Positions 24,890 to 32,138 of a stretch of 64,000 bases of DNA are shown here, in pieces. The DNA comes from Anaeroplasmataceae bacterium (GTDB lineage: Bacteria > Bacillota_I > Bacilli_A > Acholeplasmatales > Anaeroplasmataceae): positions 1 through 64,000 of the forward strand of contig JAIDZC010000010.1 in NCBI GenBank assembly GCA_029057785.1. Direction: 5' to 3'. Every line of letters begins with the position of its first letter. Within the stretch, counting starts at the first letter, position 1. The position numbers and the translations under genes are program-made. Under the pieces are notes generated by a model. That model ran no database searches. It saw only the letters and a program-made list of their open reading frames with translations, and had not been told where the DNA came from.

Positions 24890-24930
24890 TTGACAAATCC
24901 TTTTATTCGTTGTACTATTTAAGTAGAACA
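24890..24930 (+). promoter_or_regulatory. Promoter and near-palindromic operator of the GntR-ABC operon
   Basis: TTGACA (24890-24895), a 17-base spacer and TACTAT (24913-24918). A 20-bp imperfect palindrome, TGTACTATTTAAGTAGAACA (24911-24930), with 16 of 20 positions symmetric, overlaps the -10 and is a natural autorepression site for the GntR protein. Confidence 0.7.
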
Positions 24931-24943
24931 AGGGGGCGATATT

Positions 24944-25297
24944 GTGGAATGGCGAAATGATAAGGCCATTTATTTACAAGTAATAGAACTTTTTAAAAGG
25001 GATATTATTTTAGGAAAGTATAAACCAAAGGATAAAATTTCTTCTGTAAGAGAATATGCTATAAAGCTTGGTATTAACCCTAATACGATTGTTAAGGTTT
25101 ATGATATATTAACAGAAGAAGGGCTAATCGAAGCACAAAGCACGAATGGGTATTTTATCACCGATAAAGAAGAAATTTTAAATCGATTGAAACCAGAGTT
25201 TGCAAAAGCCTATTGTAAAGAATTCTTATCTCAAATGAAGAGTATTGGATATCTGAAGAAGGAAGCAATAGAGCTTTTAAATAAGGAGGAAGAGTGA
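24944..25297 (+). CDS. GntR/YtrA-type transcription regulator
   Basis: The 117 aa protein is an N-terminal GntR winged helix (YLQVIELFKRDIILGKYKPKDKISSVREYAIKLGINPNTIVKVYDIL) with only a short C-terminal helix, the YtrA subclass, which typically represses an adjacent ABC transporter gene and its own operon. The start is GTG 24944, with AAGGGGG upstream. Two transporter genes follow in the same operon, the first one base after the stop, and a palindrome overlaps the promoter. Confidence 0.88.
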   Translation: MEWRNDKAIYLQVIELFKRDIILGKYKPKDKISSVREYAIKLGINPNTIVKVYDILTEEGLIEAQSTNGYFITDKEEILNRLKPEFAKAYCKEFLSQMKSIGYLKKEAIELLNKEEE

Positions 25298-25298
25298 A

Positions 25299-25994
25299 AT
25301 GGTTTTAGAATGTGTTGACGTAGTGAAACGCTATGGTTCAAAGGAAGCCTTAAGAGGAGTTACACTAGAGCTAGAGGCTGGGAAAATTATTGGGTTATTG
25401 GGGCCTAATGGAAGTGGTAAAACAACATTGATTAAAATTATCAATGGTATATTGCAAAAGAATTCAGGGAGTGTAAAGATTTGTGGATATCCTGTTGGAG
25501 TAGAATCTAAAAAGCACATTTCTTTTTTGCCGGAACGTACCTATCTCAATTTGGATATGAGGGTTAAAGAGTGTATTCAAATGTTTAAAGATTTCTATGA
25601 GGATTTTGATTCTGTAAAAGCTTTTGAGCTTGTAGAAAAGCTTCATATTGACCCAAATGAGAAGATGAAGCATCTTTCTAAGGGTACAAAGGAAAAGGTT
25701 CAGCTTATCCTAGTGATGAGTCGAAATACCGATTTATACATCTTAGATGAACCTATTGCAGGTGTAGACCCTGCAGCTAGAGATTTGATTTTAAATTTGA
25801 TTATGTCAAATTTAAATCCTAATGCTTCATTATTGATTTGTACACACTTGATTCATGATATTGAATCCATTTTAGATGATGTTGTGTTTATTAATGAAGG
25901 AAAAATACTTTTACATCGTAATGCTGATGAACTAAGAGCAGAATATAATGGTAGTATTAACGATGCATTTAGGGAGGCATTCAAATGTTTTTAA
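25299..25994 (+). CDS. ABC transporter ATP-binding protein (YtrB-like)
   Basis: The 231 aa ATPase has Walker A GPNGSGKTT (about 34-42), an altered signature loop HLSKGTKEKVQLILVMSR instead of LSGGQ, and Walker B LYILDEPIAGVDP. The SKG signature is usual in small-ABC systems such as YtrB and bacitracin-type exporters. AAGGAGGAAGAG precedes the ATG. It overlaps the permease gene by ten bases. Cell-envelope antibiotic sensing is typical of the GntR/YtrA class, but the substrate is unknown. Confidence 0.88.
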   Translation: MVLECVDVVKRYGSKEALRGVTLELEAGKIIGLLGPNGSGKTTLIKIINGILQKNSGSVKICGYPVGVESKKHISFLPERTYLNLDMRVKECIQMFKDFYEDFDSVKAFELVEKLHIDPNEKMKHLSKGTKEKVQLILVMSRNTDLYILDEPIAGVDPAARDLILNLIMSNLNPNASLLICTHLIHDIESILDDVVFINEGKILLHRNADELRAEYNGSINDAFREAFKCF

Positions 25995-26788
25995 AGGTTT
26001 TTAAATATGATTTTAAAGCGATTTTCTTTAAATTTTTACCTATCCTTGCCATCTTTCCAGTGGTTGCGGTTGTTATAAGAATTTTGGGTTTGCTAGATGT
26101 AGATGGAAATTTATTTGTAGGAATGATTTGGGGAGGACTGAATGCTTTATTCTTTTTAGGATTTGTGCTTATATCTATCTATACTTTGGTGATTTGTATT
26201 GTGCGATATACAAGGTCGTTATTTAGAGACCAAGGATATTTAACACATACACTTCCAGTGAATAAACATCAGCTTTTACTTTCTCAAATTCTTGCAGATA
26301 TACTTATGGAATTTATTTCTGTGCTTGTTGTGGTTTTGTGCTTTTTTATCGCCTATTATACGCCATCCCTTCTTTCAAATATTTTGAATGCTATCAATGA
26401 ATTTTTAGAGATATTTATCTCAGTAGAAGACTTTTATAAAATATTTGGTGGAACGATTGCATTAGTAATTATCTATAGCATTGTTTCCTTCCTTCAAAGC
26501 TTATTTGTCATCTATACAGGAATAGCAATTGGACATTCCTTTCCTAAAAATAAGGGAATTCTTTCTGTGGTTTTCTGTATTGCTATAAACTATGGACTAA
26601 GTTTTGTTACTGGTATTACAAGTCTTATTGTTGGTGCAGTTGGCGATTTTGCAATATTGAGTGTAACCTCCTTTGCAAATATGGCAAATCTTTATTTGAC
26701 AATTAGTATTGTTGAAAGTATATTGATTTGTGTAGGAGCATATTTCTTTAATATTTATTTAATGAAGAATAAATTAAATTTGGAATAG
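25985..26788 (+). CDS. ABC transporter permease, six transmembrane segments
   Basis: The 267 aa hydrophobic protein has about six membrane segments with a cytoplasmic N-terminus (MFLKVFKYDFKAIFFKFLPIL) and the loop RSLFRDQGYLTHTLPVNKHQLLLSQIL, a pattern common in ABC-2-type permeases of YtrA-linked operons. It overlaps the ATPase gene, so the two likely form the pump. The operon ends at the hairpin at 26797. Confidence 0.8.
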   Translation: MFLKVFKYDFKAIFFKFLPILAIFPVVAVVIRILGLLDVDGNLFVGMIWGGLNALFFLGFVLISIYTLVICIVRYTRSLFRDQGYLTHTLPVNKHQLLLSQILADILMEFISVLVVVLCFFIAYYTPSLLSNILNAINEFLEIFISVEDFYKIFGGTIALVIIYSIVSFLQSLFVIYTGIAIGHSFPKNKGILSVVFCIAINYGLSFVTGITSLIVGAVGDFAILSVTSFANMANLYLTISIVESILICVGAYFFNIYLMKNKLNLE

Positions 26789-26796
26789 AAGAAACA

Positions 26797-26825
26797 AAAA
26801 AAAGACACTTCGGTGTCTTTTTTTG
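26797..26825. terminator. Bidirectional terminator between ABC operon and rpsT
   Basis: GACAC-TTCG-GTGTC with A-rich and T-rich flanks on either side; it serves the plus-strand ABC operon and the minus-strand rpsT. Confidence 0.9.
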
Positions 26826-26848
26826 TTTTTAGTATTTAGAAAAATATA

Positions 26849-27112
26849 TTACTTTAATGTATTTACTGCAGTAGCTAATTCTGACTTATGTCTAGCAACA
26901 TAGTTCTTATGAACGATATGCTTAGCTTGAGCCTTATCTAATTTCTTATAAGCATAGGCTAATGCAGTTGTAGCCTTTTCTAAATCCTTAGCTTGAACAG
27001 CAGCTAGTACAGATTTCATAGCAGTTTTTAATGATGATTTGAAAGCCATATTTGCTTGTCTTGCTTTTTCATTTGTCTTTACACGTTTGATTTGTTGTTT
27101 AATGTTTGCCAT
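26849..27112 (-). CDS. rpsT: 30S ribosomal protein S20
   Basis: The 87 aa basic helical protein (MANIKQQIKRVKTNEKARQ, KSSLKTAMK, LDKAQAKHIVHKNYVARHKSEL) is S20, which binds 16S rRNA. The ATG at 27112 is set by the family start; a longer open frame to 27139 would be non-homologous. On the minus strand it has a good RBS (GGAGGTGAAAG) and a near-consensus promoter. Confidence 0.95.
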   Translation of the reverse strand: MANIKQQIKRVKTNEKARQANMAFKSSLKTAMKSVLAAVQAKDLEKATTALAYAYKKLDKAQAKHIVHKNYVARHKSELATAVNTLK

Positions 27113-27144
27113 ACTTTCACCTCCGACAACCAAATGCATTAAAC

Positions 27145-27173
27145 ATTATACCATTTCAATTTATTGAATGCAA
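27145..27173 (-). promoter_or_regulatory. rpsT promoter
   Basis: On the minus strand: TTGCAT (27173-27168), a 17-base spacer and TATAAT (27150-27145) with extended TGG. Confidence 0.8.
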
Positions 27174-27190
27174 GAAAAAAATAAAAATAT

Positions 27191-27219
27191 GCATAGTTAA
27201 ATTTAAAAAATAGATAATA
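27191..27219 (+). promoter_or_regulatory. SigG-like promoter of gpr
   Basis: GCATA (27191-27195) matches the forespore -35 gHATR, and 17 bases on is GATAATA (27213-27219), close to CATnnTA. Forespore expression of gpr is known in Bacillus. Confidence 0.5.
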
Positions 27220-27234
27220 TGAATAGGTGAAAGT

Positions 27235-27996
27235 ATGAAAAATAGAACAGATATGGCAGTAGAACAGATGCAAAGTGATTTTAAATACGATGTAGATCGT
27301 ATTATTCATGGTATGCATTTTAAGAAAATAAAGGTTGATGCGGCTTTAGCTAAAAAAATTAAAAAGAAAGAGGGTATATATTATACTATCGATCATTTGG
27401 ATTATCACTATAAAGCAAGGGATATAGTAAAGCTTTTAGAGACAACGCTATATGATTATTTAATACAATTAAATCTGAAAGAAAAAAGTGACGTTTTAGT
27501 AGTTGGTTTAGGAAATGACTTTGTTACTCCAGATGCTTTGGGACCATTAGTAATTAATAAGATAGAGGTCAATAGGCATTTAGAGAAGCATCCAGATCAA
27601 TATAATATTAGTGCATTATGTCCCTCTGTTATGGGAAAGACAGGAATGGAAAGTAAAGACATCATTCAAGCAATTGTTGATGATTTTCATCCTGACTTAG
27701 TCATAGTAGTTGATGCTTTAGCATGTAGAGATGCTAGCAGAATGTGTAATAGTATTCAAATCAGCACAGCAGGAATTAATCCTGGCTCTGGGATCTATAA
27801 TTTTAGAAGAGAGATTTCTAAAGAGACCTTAGGAGTAGATGTTTTAGCGATTGGTATACCTACAGTAAGTGATATTGATTCCTTTATTGATATGGAGGAT
27901 AATTACTTTGTTACCCCTAAGGACATAGATTTGGCTATGGATATATTATCAGGGATCGTTGCAGAAGGAATTAATAGAGCTTTAAGAAAAAAGTAA
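27235..27996 (+). CDS. gpr: Spore germination protease GPR
   Basis: GPR degrades the small acid-soluble proteins during spore germination. The 253 aa protein begins MKNRTDMAVEQ, resembling the mature N-terminus of the zymogen family (RTDLA-E), and has VLVVGLGNDFVTPDALGPLV, TGMESKDIIQAIVDDFHPDLVIVVDALACR and a terminal FVTPKDIDLAMDILSGIVAEGIN. It is short compared with about 320-370 residues in Bacilli and Clostridia, with little or no propeptide visible, so autoprocessing may differ. RBS AGGTGAAAG precedes the ATG. Confidence 0.9.
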   Translation: MKNRTDMAVEQMQSDFKYDVDRIIHGMHFKKIKVDAALAKKIKKKEGIYYTIDHLDYHYKARDIVKLLETTLYDYLIQLNLKEKSDVLVVGLGNDFVTPDALGPLVINKIEVNRHLEKHPDQYNISALCPSVMGKTGMESKDIIQAIVDDFHPDLVIVVDALACRDASRMCNSIQISTAGINPGSGIYNFRREISKETLGVDVLAIGIPTVSDIDSFIDMEDNYFVTPKDIDLAMDILSGIVAEGINRALRKK

Positions 27997-28147
27997 ATTG
28001 AATTCGACAGATTTCATCAAGATTTTTCTACATCTTTTTATTATAATATTTAAAATTGTATCATTCTGTTATGGAAATAAATTTCCTTATATGGTAAAAT
28101 ATTTCTGTGGGTAGATGAAAAGTAACAATTTTGTGAGGTATAGTAAT

Positions 28148-28567
28148 ATGAGTAAAGATGAAGTATGTTGTCCTTTATGCGGAAGCAAAGTATTATCTAA
28201 GAGTGAAGTTTCAGTAAATGAAAAGTATTTCTTATTTGACTTTGATAACAAGTGGATTTGTAAGAATTGTGGCTGTTTTTTTTCAGAAAATGAAGAATAT
28301 TATGGGAAGCTTGCTGCAACCAAAATTTCTAAAAAAGAATTTTTTGGAATAATTTTTGGAGCTATAAAAGAAATTTCGGGTAGAAAGTATTTAACAAAGG
28401 ATAAACAAAAAGAAGTGATGGATCTGTATAATATGAATATTAAGACCTACTATAGAGAGGTCGCAGAATTACAAGCTAATCTTTTTTATGAAACAGATTG
28501 TAGACAAAAGGAATATTGGCTGATGCAGCAGGTTCATCCTCATATGGAAAAGGGTTTTTTAAAGTAA
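28148..28567 (+). CDS. Zinc-ribbon hypothetical protein
   Basis: I do not recognise this 139 aa protein. It has a clear zinc-ribbon pattern near the N-terminus (CCPLCGSK, later CKNCGC), then a basic helical region (KKEFFGIIFGAIKEISGRKYL) and a C-terminal helix. ATG 28148 was preferred because GTGAGGT lies eight bases upstream; an in-frame ATG at 28115 has a poorer site. It stands between two spore-era genes and the pgsA-recA operon, with no other clue to its role. Confidence 0.55.
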   Translation: MSKDEVCCPLCGSKVLSKSEVSVNEKYFLFDFDNKWICKNCGCFFSENEEYYGKLAATKISKKEFFGIIFGAIKEISGRKYLTKDKQKEVMDLYNMNIKTYYREVAELQANLFYETDCRQKEYWLMQQVHPHMEKGFLK

Positions 28568-28625
28568 TATCCAAACACTGTACTTTTTCGACAGAAGGAT
28601 AAGATATGATATTGCTGGTGATTCT

Positions 28626-28871
28626 ATGAAGAAAAAAAGACTGTTTTTATTTCTTGCAGTTGGATTATTAGCTATCATAGTATTAGGCAGTACACTAACT
28701 CAAGGATCTACTGAGGTAAGTGGGGATGACTATGATACAGCGTTCTATGTAGATGGAAGTAAGAATGTTTTTATTATGGCTGCTAAAATGTTGGATAAGT
28801 GTTGTTTTTATGTTGTTGATGTTGTAATTTCCAGTGTGGGAAGTGTTTTTAATTCAATATTAAATAATTAA
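28626..28871 (+). CDS. Small secreted or membrane-anchored protein, 81 aa
   Basis: The product has one N-terminal hydrophobic segment (KKKRLFLFLAVGLLAIIVLG) that could be a signal peptide or anchor, an acidic linker (SGDDYDTAFYVDGS) and an amphipathic C-terminus (CCFYVVDVVISSVGSVFNSILNN). Function is unknown. GGTGATTCT is a weak ribosome site. The intrinsic terminator at 28914 closes it. Confidence 0.5.
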   Translation: MKKKRLFLFLAVGLLAIIVLGSTLTQGSTEVSGDDYDTAFYVDGSKNVFIMAAKMLDKCCFYVVDVVISSVGSVFNSILNN

Positions 28872-28913
28872 ATTATTTTAGAAAAAAAGATCCTTTCCCT
28901 AAAATTTTTAAGA

Positions 28914-28944
28914 AAAAACGCCTAAATTATAGGCTTTTTTTCTT
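28914..28944 (+). terminator. Terminator before pgsA
   Basis: GCCTA-AATTA-TAGGC (28920-28934) followed by T7, with a run of A residues upstream. Confidence 0.8.
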
Positions 28945-28998
28945 TGTTCATTTTTTTTTGATACTTTTTTCATTTTTCTTAAAAAGTTTATTGTTTTA

Positions 28999-29007
28999 TG
29001 GTATAAT
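28999..29007 (+). promoter_or_regulatory. Extended -10 promoter of pgsA-recA
   Basis: TGGTATAAT at 28999-29007, 23 bases before the pgsA ATG. No SOS box of the CGAACNNNNGTTCG type is seen nearby. Confidence 0.65.
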
Positions 29008-29029
29008 AACAAATAGAGGTGTTTAGAAA

Positions 29030-29626
29030 ATGAATTTACCAAACAAACTAACCTTAGGAAGAATACTTGCTATTCCGATTATGGTTGTTATTGCATATAT
29101 ACCTTATTTGCAAAAATCATTTTTTCTTGAGGTAAGCTATGCAAATTTTATTAATTTCATTATATTTGCTTTAGCATCCTTTACTGATTTCTTGGATGGG
29201 TATATTGCTAGAAAGAAGAATCTGGTAACTACATTTGGAAAATTTGCAGATCCTTTAGCAGATAAGATTTTAGTTATGGTTACATTCCTATTGTTATTTA
29301 TGCAAGGAAAAATGGTGACTATTGGAAATGTGGAGCTTGAACTTATTCCAATGTGGGGATTAAGTATTATTGTATTTAGAGAGTTTACAGTATCTGGTGT
29401 AAGATTAGTAGCTGCACAAAAGGGTGAGGTGATTGCTGCTGGCTGGTCAGGAAAGGTGAAGACCTTTGAGACGATGGTAGCTATTTGTGTACTATTCTTT
29501 GCTGGTATTCACTATGCAGTAGAAATTATTGGATTAGTATTAATGTATATATCTGTTGCATTAACACTTTATTCTGGAATAGAATATTTATGGAAAAACA
29601 GAAAAATTATTTTTGAATCAATTTAG
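29030..29626 (+). CDS. pgsA: CDP-diacylglycerol-glycerol-3-phosphate 3-phosphatidyltransferase
   Basis: PgsA makes phosphatidylglycerophosphate, the precursor of phosphatidylglycerol. The 198 aa membrane protein begins [11 protein letters not shown] and carries the CDP-alcohol phosphotransferase motif D-G-x2-A-R-x8-G-x3-D-x3-D, seen as [10 protein letters not shown] followed by GKFADPLAD. Several membrane helices follow. Genomes of this group often place pgsA before recA, as here, with eight bases between the genes. Confidence 0.92.
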   Translation: MNLPNKLTLGRILAIPIMVVIAYIPYLQKSFFLEVSYANFINFIIFALASFTDFLDGYIARKKNLVTTFGKFADPLADKILVMVTFLLLFMQGKMVTIGNVELELIPMWGLSIIVFREFTVSGVRLVAAQKGEVIAAGWSGKVKTFETMVAICVLFFAGIHYAVEIIGLVLMYISVALTLYSGIEYLWKNRKIIFESI

Positions 29627-29634
29627 GAGGAAAT

Positions 29635-30618
29635 ATGGCAGAATTAAGTCGTGAACAAGCTTTAGAGGAAGCTTTAAAGAAAATAGAAAAGGAGTTTGGA
29701 AAGGGCTCAATAATGCGTTTAGGAGATGAAGCTGATCGCAAAATAGAAGCTATACCTAGTGGCTCTATTGCTTTAGATAAGGCTTTAGGTGTTGGTGGTT
29801 ATCCAAAGGGCAGAATTATTGAGATTTATGGACCAGAATCCTCTGGTAAAACAACCTTTGCTTTACATGCTATTGCAAATGCACAGAAAAATGGAGGCTT
29901 TGCAGCATTCATTGATGCTGAGCATGCATTAGATCCTGTTTATGCAAAAGCTTTAGGCGTAGATATTGAGAATTTAATTTTATCTCAACCAGATAACGGT
30001 GAACAGGCTTTAGATATTGCTGAGGCTTTAATTAAGTCTGGAAGTGTAGATATTTTAGTTGTAGACTCTGTTGCTGCATTAGTGCCTGAAGCAGAATTAA
30101 ATGGAGATATGGGAGATTCTCATGTGGGCCTTCATGCAAGATTAATGTCTCAAGCAATGCGTAAGCTTGCAGGTATCATCAATAAAACAAATTGTGTTGC
30201 CATCTTTATCAACCAAATTCGTGAAAAGGTTGGAGTTATGTTTGGAAATCCTGAAACAACAACAGGTGGTCGTGCATTAAAGTTCTATGCTTCTGTTCGT
30301 TTGGATATCAGAAGAGGAGAGGCAATTAAGGATGGAACTAATGTATTAGGAAATAGAACGAATGTAAAGGTTGTAAAGAATAAGGTGGCACCTCCATTCA
30401 AATCTGCAGAGGTTGAAATTATTTATGGTCAAGGTATTTCCAGATTAGGAGAAATCGTGGATTTGGCTGTTAAATATGAAATCATCGATAAAGCAGGTGC
30501 ATGGTTTTCTTACAATGGTACAAAGATTGCACAAGGCCGTGAAAATACAAAAGAGTATTTAAAGAATAACCCAGAAATTCTAAAAGAAGTAGAAGAGAAA
30601 GTTATTGCTGCCGAATAG
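29635..30618 (+). CDS. recA: Recombinase RecA
   Basis: The 327 aa protein has Walker [10 protein letters not shown] (about 66), the [15 protein letters not shown] Walker B region, the L1/L2 loops ([20 protein letters not shown]) and a shortened acidic C-terminus. It forms filaments on single-stranded DNA and catalyses strand exchange, supplied by AddAB. AGGAGG sits just upstream of the ATG. No terminator separates it from the tRNA promoter at 30629. Confidence 0.97.
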   Translation: MAELSREQALEEALKKIEKEFGKGSIMRLGDEADRKIEAIPSGSIALDKALGVGGYPKGRIIEIYGPESSGKTTFALHAIANAQKNGGFAAFIDAEHALDPVYAKALGVDIENLILSQPDNGEQALDIAEALIKSGSVDILVVDSVAALVPEAELNGDMGDSHVGLHARLMSQAMRKLAGIINKTNCVAIFINQIREKVGVMFGNPETTTGGRALKFYASVRLDIRRGEAIKDGTNVLGNRTNVKVVKNKVAPPFKSAEVEIIYGQGISRLGEIVDLAVKYEIIDKAGAWFSYNGTKIAQGRENTKEYLKNNPEILKEVEEKVIAAE

Positions 30619-30628
30619 CAAAAAAAAA

Positions 30629-30657
30629 TTGACAAGCGCTTTATTTTAAGATATAAT
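30629..30657 (+). promoter_or_regulatory. Consensus promoter of tRNA-Ser with AAGCGCTT boxes
   Basis: TTGACA (30629-30634), a 17-base spacer and TATAAT (30652-30657). AAGCGCTT occurs right after the -35 (30635-30642) and again at 30662-30669 before the tRNA. Confidence 0.85.
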
Positions 30658-30676
30658 GAATAAGCGCTTGGTAGTT

Positions 30677-30767
30677 GGAGTAGTACTCAAGAGGCTCAAG
30701 AGGCTTCCCTGCTAAGGAAGTAGACCGGGTAACTGGTGCAAGGGTTCGAATCCCTTCTGCTCCGCCA
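30677..30767 (+). tRNA. tRNA-Ser(GCU)
   Basis: The acceptor stem GGAGTAG pairs with CTGCTCC (one G-U), the discriminator is G and CCA is encoded. The anticodon loop CTGCTAA gives anticodon GCU, and the TTCGAATC T-loop and a long variable arm fit a class II serine tRNA. It is the only tRNA seen in the window. Confidence 0.93.
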
Positions 30768-30780
30768 TCTTAATCGTATT

Positions 30781-30810
30781 CAGATAATACGTCGGTATTA
30801 TCTGTTTTTT
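30781..30810 (+). terminator. Terminator after tRNA-Ser
   Basis: CAGATAATAC-GTCG-GTATTATCTG then TTTTTT. The gene-poor stretch 30619-30978 holds this, the tRNA with its promoter, and the Rrf2 promoter. Confidence 0.9.
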
Positions 30811-30913
30811 ATTCTCAGTTTTTAATTAGAGTTAAGATATTTTAGTATATCTTTTTTGTTGAGTATTTTAATTTGTTTTTAAACAACCTTACAATTATTT
30901 ATATTTTAAAGTA

Positions 30914-30952
30914 TTGTAATAATTGACATTACAACAAAGATAGTTTTATAAT
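30914..30952 (+). promoter_or_regulatory. Rrf2 gene promoter with palindromic operator
   Basis: TTGTAAT-N7-ATTACAA (30914-30934) is a perfect inverted repeat covering the -35 TTGACA (30923-30928); TATAAT is at 30947-30952 (18-base spacer). The same operator recurs twice before the cupin gene. Confidence 0.75.
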
Positions 30953-30978
30953 AATATGTGGTTAGGTTAGGTGATATT

Positions 30979-31404
30979 ATGCAGATCACATCAAAATTTA
31001 CAATAGCCATTCATACATTGATTGCTATACATACTTTTGAAAAGGAATTTAAGACAACATCTGAATTTATTGCGTCTAGTGTTAATGTAAATCCTGTAGT
31101 GATTAGAAGAACACTTCAAAGCTTGAAAAAAGCAGGATTGGTAGATGTTAAAGCAGGCAGTGGTGGCGCTAGTATCAAGAAAAAATTAAGCGATATTACT
31201 TTATATGATGTTTATATTGCTATGGAGTGCTTAGAAGGTGGATTATTTCATTTTCACGAGAAACCAAATTTAGAATGCCCCGTAGGAAAAAATATTCATT
31301 CGGTTTTAGATGTCCATTTATTTAATGCCCAAGCTGCTATGGAAAGTGAGCTTAAGAAGGTAACGCTTAAAAGCTTAGTTGAAGATTTAAATCATTTGTT
31401 GTAA
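30979..31404 (+). CDS. Rrf2 family transcription regulator without Fe-S cysteines
   Basis: The 141 aa protein begins MQITSKFTIAIHTLIAIHTF and carries an Rrf2 winged helix (TTSEFIASSVNVNPVVIRRTLQSLKKAGLVDVKAGSGG). Only one Cys (LECPVGK) is in the region where IscR/NsrR have three, so it resembles the cluster-free YwnA type, which responds to other signals. ATG 30979 follows AGGTGAT. Its promoter and that of the cupin gene share an operator, implying autoregulation and control of the cupin. Confidence 0.88.
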   Translation: MQITSKFTIAIHTLIAIHTFEKEFKTTSEFIASSVNVNPVVIRRTLQSLKKAGLVDVKAGSGGASIKKKLSDITLYDVYIAMECLEGGLFHFHEKPNLECPVGKNIHSVLDVHLFNAQAAMESELKKVTLKSLVEDLNHLL

Positions 31405-31410
31405 TTTTAA

Positions 31411-31436
31411 AATTGCTCAGAAATGAGCATTTTTTT
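31411..31436 (+). terminator. Terminator after the Rrf2 gene
   Basis: TGCTCA-GAAA-TGAGCA followed by T7. The last T residues adjoin the next operator. Confidence 0.85.
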
Positions 31437-31437
31437 G

Positions 31438-31500
31438 TTGTAACTATTGACATTACAATAAAAGTGGTGTATATTAACGTTGTAACGAAGAAGATTACAA
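31438..31500 (+). promoter_or_regulatory. Cupin gene promoter flanked by two Rrf2-type operators
   Basis: TTGTAAC-N7-ATTACAA at 31438-31458 covers the -35 TTGACA (31447-31452); -10 is TATATT (31470-31475). A second copy, again TTGTAAC-N7-ATTACAA, is at 31480-31500 around the start of transcription. Confidence 0.75.
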
Positions 31501-31526
31501 CAAAAAAAGAAAAGAGAGGGTATTAT

Positions 31527-31880
31527 ATGACAAATTTTAGTAAATGCAATGTAAACTTTGAAGGAAGAGTTGAGCTTCATGAAAAATTATCGTTAACAGG
31601 AGCAGAGGTGAGCTTTAATCAGTTACCAGCTGGAACAGGTGTTCCATTTGTTCATGCTCATAAACAAAATGAAGAGATTTACATTATCCTTGAAGGAGAT
31701 GGTAAGGCTGTAATTGATAACCAAACTGTAACTCTTGCTAAGGGAGATTGCTTACGTATATCTCCTAATGCAAAACGACAATTTTTTGCAGGAAAAGAAA
31801 ACTCAATTTCCTATATTTGCATTCAAGTAAAAGAGAATTCTTTAACTGAGTTCACAATGACTGATGCTATTGTGGAATAG
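31527..31880 (+). CDS. Small cupin-domain protein
   Basis: The 117 aa single-domain cupin has the metal-site motifs PFVHAHKQNEEIYIILEGDG (H-x-H and E) and GDCLRISPNAKRQFFAG, where the usual second His is replaced by Lys/Arg, so the metal site may be altered. The open frame upstream to 31413 overlaps the promoter, and ATG 31527 with AGAGAGGG is the real start. It is the evident target of the neighbouring Rrf2 regulator; a role in detoxification or stress sensing is inferred. Confidence 0.82.
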   Translation: MTNFSKCNVNFEGRVELHEKLSLTGAEVSFNQLPAGTGVPFVHAHKQNEEIYIILEGDGKAVIDNQTVTLAKGDCLRISPNAKRQFFAGKENSISYICIQVKENSLTEFTMTDAIVE

Positions 31881-31930
31881 GCAGATTGTGTAAGAATTAA
31901 TATAAGTAGTAAATTCCGATAGATAAAATA

Positions 31931-31966
31931 TGTTATAATAAAGGCACAATTTTTAAGATTGTGCTT
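31931..31966 (+). promoter_or_regulatory. Promoter immediately followed by a terminator-like hairpin
   Basis: TGTTATAAT (extended -10, 31931-31939) is followed by GCACAAT (31944-31950) pairing with ATTGTGC (31958-31964) and then a pyrimidine tract. It could be an attenuator of the macrodomain-sirtuin operon. Confidence 0.45.
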
Positions 31967-32006
31967 TCTCTTACTTATTATAGTTAAGCAAGAATATAAT
32001 TATAAT

Positions 32007-32060
32007 TGCATTCATAAAATGTATATCTTCAAGGTGGGTATAAAAATCCGTATGAATGCA
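32007..32060 (+). other. Long inverted repeat in the macrodomain-operon leader
   Basis: TGCATTCAT (32007-32015) pairs perfectly with ATGAATGCA (32052-32060) around a 36-base loop containing AAGGTGGG. No known riboswitch family was recognised. Confidence 0.4.
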
Positions 32061-32138
32061 GCATAAAAAACTATTGTTTTCTTGTGGAAATTGGGTAGAA
32101 GGCTTATTCTAGTCGAGTACGCAAAGGTGGTAAAAAGA

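Noticed and set aside
32052-32067. Four-codon leader ORF (ATG AAT GCA GCA stop) after AAGGTGGG
   Set aside because: Distance from the ribosome site is too long and such a frame is expected by chance.
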